This document shows positions 57,779 through 64,000 of a DNA stretch of 64,000 nt, piece by piece. Source of the DNA: Erodium maritimum (Eukaryota; Streptophyta; Magnoliopsida; Geraniales; Geraniaceae); the NCBI GenBank assembly GCA_963921825.1, contig OY997594.1:44510557-44574556 (forward strand), given 5' to 3'. Within the stretch, counting starts at the first letter, position 1. Each line of letters starts with the position of its first letter. A program made the position numbers and the translations under genes. The notes beneath the pieces are model-generated. The model saw only the letters and a list, made by a program, of their open reading frames with translations, was not told where the DNA came from and ran no database searches.

Positions 57779-58602
57779 CAACTGTTGTTTCTCTTTCGGG
57801 AATTTCCCGACCCGGTTTGTCACGCCCCAAATCCAGTTTTGACCGGACTCGAGACGTGAACTAAAAATAATAAATAAATAAATCATAAACATGAATTTTA
57901 AACAAAAACCAACTCCAAATCCTTAAGTTCCAAAATAACAATTCTGATAAGTATGAGTCAAACGCTCAAACTAAAACAGGTAAGGAAGACATAGTTTAAT
58001 ACAGAATTAGGAAGTACGTCTGGACTACGAAAAACCACCCGGATCCTCAAGGAACTCCCGAGCCCTGAGGCAACCTCTAGTCCTACTCAACAATGAAACC
58101 TGTAGAAACAGTAAACATGAAGGGGGTGAGCTTACGCTCAGTAGGAAAAAGTAGTAAAGTAAAAAGAACACCCGCTTGACAACAAAAACCAGATTAGCAC
58201 GATTATCCAAAAGACACCATAAGTAGAGATCAACAAGAATTGCAACACTTAATAAAATAGTAACTCAAGGGAGATCAACATGGAGACAGCTTATTCACCA
58301 ATAGAAACAACTAAAGAAACACACGAGTACCGAGATAGAGATAGTCAAAATCACAAGACTCCGACCCACACACAAACCAACACAACATACCGGATTGCCC
58401 CTCGCTCTAGAGGGACACATATCATCGGGGCTCCCAGAAACGTTCCCACAAGGAACACATATCATCGGGGCTCCCGGAAATGTCTCCAAAGGAACATACA
58501 TCATCGGGGTGAAACAACAATATACCATGCCGGAATATCACTCGGCCTAGGTCTTCCCGGAAATCCCTCAGGGCATAAACACGACACCTCGTGCCAAAAC
58601 AC

Positions 58603-59071
58603 AAACCGTCGGCCTAGGTACTACCCTACACCGGCATACTTCCTCGGTGTAGGTACCATACCGGAACACAAATCGTCGGCCTAGGTACTACCCTACACCG
58701 GCATACTCCCTCGGTGTAGGTACCATACCGGAACACAAATCGTCGACCTAGGTACTACCCTACACCGACATACTCCCTCGGTGTAGGTATCATACCGGAA
58801 CACAAACCGTCGGCCTATGTACTACCCTACACCGGCATACTCCCTCGGTGTAGGTACCATATCGGAACACAAACCGTCAGCCTAGGTACTACCCTACACC
58901 GGCATACTCCCTCGGTGTAGGTACCATACCGGAACAAAAACCGTCGGCCTAGGTACTACCATACACCGGCATACTTCATCGGTGTAGGTACCATACCGGA
59001 ACACAAACCGTTAGCCTAGGTACTACCCTACACCGGCATACCCCCTCGGTGTAGGTACCATACCAGAATAC
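58603..59071 (+). repeat. Seven-copy 67-bp minisatellite in solo LTR E
   Basis: Exactly seven 67-base units (469 bases), each with AAACCGTCGGCCTAGGTACT and CCTCGGTGTAGGTACCATAC. Units differ by a few substitutions. A half-similar unit precedes at about 58540-58600. The same motif occurs once or twice per LTR in the related family. Confidence 0.93.
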
Positions 59072-59949
59072 AACTCCTCTTGGAACACACATCAAGAGAA
59101 TAACACACATCATAATGTCATAGTTCAACCACGGCTTACCAAGCCCAACAATCTTACCACAACACGCCACATAGAACTCATCTTATCAACCAAGCTTACC
59201 GGCATGATTACCAAACATGTCCCATCGGTCTATCACTCACCCGATCATACCACAAGGCACAATCACATAATCACATTCAAACATTCACTCAATCAATCAT
59301 AACACGGATAAACCATTCACATTACAATCATCACAATTCATATAGTATAATATGACTCTTGTATTATCCAAAGAATGAAACATGCATCGACATTTGATAC
59401 CATTGATCACAATTCAACACAACACAATCAATCCTAAGGCTCGTCATGACCATTCTACCAGCACGGCAATTTCCCAATAATTTAAAGCGGTTAAACTAGT
59501 GAATCACATCCTATATGCATACTAAGACTCTTCCGGTTATTAACATAATTGAAAGCGGTTATTCTAATGAATCACATCCTATATGCAAACTAGGACCTTT
59601 CTGATTATTATTATTATCCTATAGGCATACTATTAGCATTCTTTAAATTAAGAGTGGAGTTTACTACTCTTCCCTACCTTGAATTTTCTAACGCTTAACC
59701 AATCCTAGCAGCTGACGTCCTGGCTAGCTTTCTCCTCGTCCTCTCACGCGGTTCCAAAGGCCTCCTCCTTCGTCGAGCTCGGGTCCAAGGTCTTGGATCA
59801 CAATTAAAACTATAATTAAAGTCTAACCAAAGGTGGTTTCAGAGGCAAACATCTAAGTTAAAGTCCCCAAACAAACGGTTCAAAATAACCTTTTGAAATA
59901 ACCGAAAAACACCCAAAAAGGGCTCAAAACAGGTCTGCCACGGATCGGG

Positions 59950-60068
59950 TCACGGATCCGTGAGGCCACCCGTCACGGATGACGTCACGGAACCGTGATG
60001 CGTGCCGTCACGGCCTCCGTCACGGAGCCGTGACGTCTCCTGTCACGGTACCCGTCACGGACCCGTGA
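59950..60068. repeat. Four dyads TCACGGNNCCGTGA at 35-bp spacing
   Basis: Perfect 14-bp dyads start at 59950, 59985, 60020 and 60055 (centre AT, AA, AG, AC). Between them lies an extra TCACGG half-site, so the array is a 35-bp tandem repeat with palindromic cores. Confidence 0.92.
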
Positions 60069-60935
60069 CGGGTCTGGGCAGACTCGTCCTTCTTCCTCCA
60101 GCTCCCTTTTCACGAAATACAATCCAAAACTCCATTTTTAACAAATTAGTCCAATAACATCACTGCTTCACTACCCAAAGAGGGATTCATCAAAACTACA
60201 AATACCCAAGAGATTTCCAACTCAAAAACAAGTGATTTCAACATAAAATAATCATTTACTTCTCTAAAACATCATCTAACACCATAGAACTCAAAAACCT
60301 ACCTAGTTCATGCATTTCTATGAAAACCCAAGAATTGAAATGGATTGAAAATGGAAAGTTAGAGTTACTTACCTTGGAAATGGATAGATGAACAAGATTT
60401 TGGGGTTTTGGAGAAGAATTGATGAAGAACTTGGCTCAAGATTGCTCCTTTCTCCCTTTCTTCTTCTTCAAGTCTCCTTTGTTTCTCCTCTTCTTCTTTT
60501 CTCTCTAAAAATTCGGCCAACACAAGTTATGAGGCTGAATTGTGCTCTCAAATGCCTTAAAGACCTAGTTTAATGAAAGTCCAATGATGCCCTTAGGTCG
60601 AATTCATGTATTTTGGCTTATGTGAGGGTAATCGAGTCTTTAGAGGCCCATTTCTTCTCCTCCAAGCCACTAAGGACAAGTGTCCTAGTGGGGACCACTT
60701 AGCTCTTAGGAAAATCCAGCAATTCCAATTTAATTCGCTTTAGTCGATAAAAAGTCTCCGTTTGACCGAATATTGACTTTTCCAAAATTACAGTCATTCG
60801 AAAGGAAACGACCCAATTAAGCTAACCGTAATGACGACTAAGCTTTTTGGGCCCCGGAAAGGTCTCGAATGACTCCCGGAGTCATCGGTTGACTTTTCCT
60901 GGCAAAAAGTCAACTTTTGTCAGGATTCACCGGTT

Positions 60936-61480
60936 CGACCGGGGGCCCGATAGTATCCTCAGCTACTACACCTAACGATGCGTTCCCGCGGAGCGTCGCC
61001 CATACCTGCTTGGTTGATCCAAGTTGGAAAAACTTGGTGATCGGCCAGCTCTCGGATAGCGGGAAAGCCGACGCCTCAGACCTTCCTGGGCACATAGATA
61101 GAACTGGATTTGGAACTGGAGCTGGGTATGGTACTGGTGTAGGAGCCGGGGGAGTAAAGAGGGGGTCCATTGGGGAATCCCGGGAAGATCAGACAGAGCG
61201 GGCAAACAAGCCCGCACAAAGGAATGAAAGGAATCCAGTGCTTTAGGGATTGGTCCTAAGAGGGGTCTCTGGAAGAGCTTTGCCTCCCTTAGAAATTGAT
61301 GACAACAGGTTCGGTCGCACTCTACAGAGTATGCATCAGTTGGGTAATACCTTGAGCAGCAGTCATTGGCTCCGACGTAGTTTAACTTTTATTTCAATTT
61401 GTCTTTATGGCGCCTCAAAAAACCGCATGTGTCTGTTTACTCGTCTCAGAGTTATGCGTAAAAAGACCTTCTGAACTCGA
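60936..61480 (+). pseudogene. DUF4283 element remnant, right part
   Basis: Resumes after the solo LTR in the same frame: joined at CCGGTT, SLSGISRPG continues with STGGPIVSSATTPNDAFPRS. A Gly/Thr-rich stretch (GFGTGAGYGTGVGAGGVKRG) and a charged tail follow, with a stop at 61244-61246. Coding-like LPPLEIDDNRFGRTLQSMHQ comes next, then non-coding DNA. No zinc knuckle, endonuclease or RT found. Confidence 0.45.
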
Positions 61481-61745
61481 TACCATATAATAGCTCTTTT
61501 AATTTTTATTTAAGTAATATAGGAGTAATTTTAAAAAATAAATAAAAAAGTCACACGAGACAAGACAAGAATAAAATAGGCTAGAATTGAAAAGCATGAT
61601 GAGTCAAATAGGTTTGGAGTAAAGTCGTATGTTGATGGGCTAGAAAGAGAGGAAGGGTCATGTCACAACTTATACTTGAAAAATATATAACTCAATTTCT
61701 CTCTCTCTCTAGTCTCTACCTCTGGCTCTGTAGATATATATATTG
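61481..61745 (+). promoter_or_regulatory. Promoter region of the AS2-like gene
   Basis: AT-rich DNA leading to a CT-rich tract (61697-61725) and GTAGATATATATATTGAG, a possible TATA region near 61732-61741. The sequence from 61745 on is GC-richer and leader-like, with a (GGCTGT)n microsatellite at 61770-61795. Confidence 0.35.
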
Positions 61746-61945
61746 AGAGATGGTCTCGTCTCGTCTCCTCCTAAGGCTGTGGCTGTGGCTGTGGTTGTGG
61801 GCGAATTTCCCTGTCACCCACCGGCACCGCACACTAGGTCGCGTCTCTTTCTCCCACCTCACCCTAAACAAACAAACAACCATCTTTATATGCCATTCCC
61901 CATCTCCGCCGCCGACAACCCATGAATTATATCTCTCATTCTCAG

Positions 61946-62524
61946 GTGTCCAGTTCAACATTCTTTTGAACATCCCCATTATTATTGTTTTCTTATATAT
62001 TGTTTATGCTAATTATACTCTTTATATTTTCTTCTTCATCTTATTCTACATCTAAATCCTCAGTAATTAGTTGTTCTTGTGTGCTGTGTAGCATTGAAAA
62101 GGAGAAACAATTGTTTGACTCAAGAAACCAAGGAAGAGGACCCCAACCAAGAAGCTTCACCACCCAAACCAGTATGTATACTAGCTACTATAATTAATTA
62201 GACAATATATATGTATTTTAATTGTTTTCTTTTTGTGTGAATTCATCCCAATATATAAAAGTGAAGTGAAAAGAAAACTTGTATGAAAATCAAGCAAGAT
62301 CTAGCTACTTGCAATCTTTTCCTTGGAAATAGTGACCTTATTATTATATAAGTTTTAAAAACCCTAAATCTTAATCTACTAGCTATACACGAGATCCAAT
62401 CCCCTCTTCTTCTCCTTTCTCCAACCCATTTCAAAATTATTATTATTAATTTATTTTCGATCGCTAGGGTTTTAAAGATCATATTGTCTGATACATATAT
62501 ACATGTGTATTGTTTTATATATAG
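61946..62524 (+). other. Predicted 5' UTR introns of the AS2-like gene
   Basis: Inferred splice sites: TTCTCAG/GTGTCC (61945/61946) to GTGCTGTGTAG (62091), leaving an exon 62092-62171, then GTATGTATAC (62172) to about TATATAG (62524). Arabidopsis AS2 has a 5' UTR intron, which makes this layout plausible. No transcript evidence. Confidence 0.35.
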
Positions 62525-62551
62525 AATTGGATTGAGCGGATATATAAATAT

Positions 62552-62917
62552 ATGGCGTCGTCACCGTGCGCCGCTTGCAAGTTCCTCCGGCGGAAGTGCG
62601 TGTTCGCGCACAAGTTCGCGAACGTGCACAAAGTGTTGGGAGCGAGCAACGTGACGAAGCTGCTGAACGAGCTCCACCCGCACCAGCGCGAGGACGCCGT
62701 CAACTCGCTCGCGTACGAGGCCGACATGCGCCTCCGCGACCCCGTCTACGGCTGCGTCGGCGTCATCTCTCTCCTTCAGCACCAGCTCCAGCTCGACAAG
62801 TCCGAGCTCCACAAGTACCACCAGACCCTCATCGCCCCCGCCGCCTACCACGCCGCCACTATTGGCCACCTCACCCACTACCGCCCCGCCGCCGGAGACA
62901 CCATCGATCCCTCCTAG
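62552..62917 (+). CDS. AS2: ASYMMETRIC LEAVES2-like LOB-domain protein, internally shortened
   Basis: A single ORF of 121 codons. It starts [16 protein letters not shown], matching the class I LOB-domain N-terminus. The GAS block [20 protein letters not shown] and [34 protein letters not shown] follow the AS2 subclade closely, and the end DTIDPS resembles the AS2 C-terminus (TVDPS). AS2 is a nuclear repressor that acts with the MYB protein AS1 on KNOX and ARF genes in leaf polarity. Oddities: the zinc-finger motif CX2CX6CX3C lacks its fourth cysteine, the residues normally between FAP and KFANV are absent, and about seven residues of the coiled-coil region after QHQL are missing. The length is 121 against about 200 residues for Arabidopsis AS2. 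All gaps are in frame. It could be a hypomorphic or degenerate paralogue, a genuinely divergent gene, or an assembly artefact. Confidence 0.9.
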   Translation: MASSPCAACKFLRRKCVFAHKFANVHKVLGASNVTKLLNELHPHQREDAVNSLAYEADMRLRDPVYGCVGVISLLQHQLQLDKSELHKYHQTLIAPAAYHAATIGHLTHYRPAAGDTIDPS

Positions 62918-64000
62918 CACCCTTTCCAATCCCTCCTCCGCTTGCATGCACCACTTCAGATCACCAAAACCCATTACATGTAATTTTTTTTCTAACGTTT
63001 AGTTATCACATCTTAACTGAAACCTATCTTTTGTAACAAATCCTAATATAAATGTAGTATTTTGTTACAAAAATTAACTTAAAACTGGTAGTTTGTTACA
63101 AATTTTTCACGTTTATTTTACATGTGATTGATATTTTCTGTAAACATGTAACACCGTTAAGCTAGGAATTGTCACAAAAGATCGACCTCAATTAGGAATT
63201 ACAAATAACCTTTTTATATAGGTCCAAAATCAACATTATCCTTTTCTTTGTTTAAATACCATTTTTCTTTCTTATATGCTTATTGCTGCTACTTATTTAA
63301 GGGAATAAATTAAGTAATATTTTGACTAATTGAAAGGTAGTCTCTGTGATTTCATTAAATTGCAATTGATTTTTAATGAAACTATATATTCACCATATAA
63401 GATGATGATAAGTTTTCCTCTCTTATTACCATTTTCAATTTCTTTGGTTGTTAAGGCTAAACACTTGCAATTTGCTGTGATAGTAAATTCATAAACAAAT
63501 TAATGGGGTTTTGTTTGAATAAATTGAGAAAGGCAATTCCCAATATTGGCCAAAATTCATAATCATGAAAAATATATAGAAAGAAATGATAAACAGATCG
63601 ATGATTGGCCATTGCAAGTTATATGCAACTGAAATAAATGTCTAATTATCAATACTGCCATAATGGATTTTTCATTTATTGCCGGGCATAAGAGATCATG
63701 ATCATCATATGAGACGGACAAGAAGAAAATGTATTGAGTGAGAGAGAGAGACGGATTGGAAATTGAGATTTCATTTCCATAATTTAATACAATACCAGTT
63801 ATATATTTTTAATATAGTCATGGAACTGTGTTAGTGTTATATTATATCTATATTTGTGTATTTTTCTGACTTTACTTTCTCTATAAGTTTTAGTGGCACA
63901 CAAAATGAGATTATTACTTATTAAGATTTGGGGATTGACAACGTGAAGATCTTTGTAAATGAATGCCATATATGTAGAAGTGAATGCATGCAATGATTTT
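62918..64000. other. 3' flank of the AS2-like gene
   Basis: AT-rich DNA, no further gene or transposon end that I can support. The minus-strand ORF across 62561-62974 is an antisense shadow of the LOB domain. Confidence 0.5.

Larger units (their letters stand above)
57818..60929 (-). mobile_element. Solo LTR (gypsy family E) inside the DUF4283 remnant
   Basis: 3,112 bases. The plus strand runs TGTCACGCCCCAAATCC to TTTTGTCAGGATTCA, proper TG/CA ends. CCGGTT is directly repeated at both sides (57812-57817, 60930-60935), six bases where five is usual. The 3' LTR end matches the families above (GGATTTGGGGCGTGACA on the minus strand), but the rest is diverged. It contains a seven-copy 67-bp array and a 35-bp-period dyad array. 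Confidence 0.9.

Noticed and set aside
58603-59071. Regular repeats resembling a CRISPR array
   Set aside because: Units are 67-bp head-to-tail copies without unique spacers, inside an LTR of a plant nuclear genome.
62561-62974. Minus-strand 137-codon ORF opposite the AS2-like gene
   Set aside because: Antisense shadow of a GC-rich LOB-domain exon; no conserved motif.

Overview
The window is nuclear DNA of a flowering plant, most likely a eudicot. Evidence: GT-AG introns, plant-specific protein families (a PSI1-type DUF3475/DUF668 protein, a BPP-like proline-rich protein, an ASYMMETRIC LEAVES2-type LOB-domain protein), and dense nested plant transposons (Ty3/gypsy and Ty1/copia LTR elements, an L1 LINE, MULE-, hAT- and PIF/Harbinger-type DNA elements). 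I see no rRNA gene, intact tRNA gene, CRISPR array or prokaryotic feature.

Layout. 1-5200: a 12-exon minus-strand gene for a PSK SIMULATOR 1-like, probably N-myristoylated protein; only its last codons lie beyond the left edge. 5200-7400: a possible small MITE and unassigned gene-fragment-like sequence. 7409-19327: a Mutator-like element with ~200-bp inverted termini, a perfect 9-bp target duplication and non-transposon coding-like sequence inside (a candidate Pack-MULE). It is split by a 10.3-kb gypsy element with intact 2.8-kb LTRs but a largely deleted pol. 19458-27845: hAT and MULE-like non-autonomous elements in otherwise featureless DNA. 27909-49265: one old minus-strand Ty1/copia element expanded to 21 kb by insertions into it: two solo LTRs of one gypsy family, a solo LTR of the 7883-18142 family, an L1-like element, a foldback element and a further LTR-like block. 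49733-51326: plus-strand BPP-like gene whose 3' part is missing and replaced by a MITE and a MYB/SANT-like transposon remnant. 54233-56393: a PIF/Harbinger-like element. 56528-61480: a DUF4283 gag/ORF1-type remnant split by another solo LTR. 62552-62917: an AS2-like LOB-domain gene with three apparent in-frame gaps inside its conserved domain.

The three host genes are unrelated in function (peptide-hormone growth signalling, microtubule-associated proline-rich protein, leaf polarity regulator) and form no operon or pathway. About four fifths of the window is transposon-derived. Insertion order can be read from nesting: copia before its inserts, MULE before the gypsy element. Boundaries given to the base rest on matching target-site duplications read by eye; other limits are approximate.
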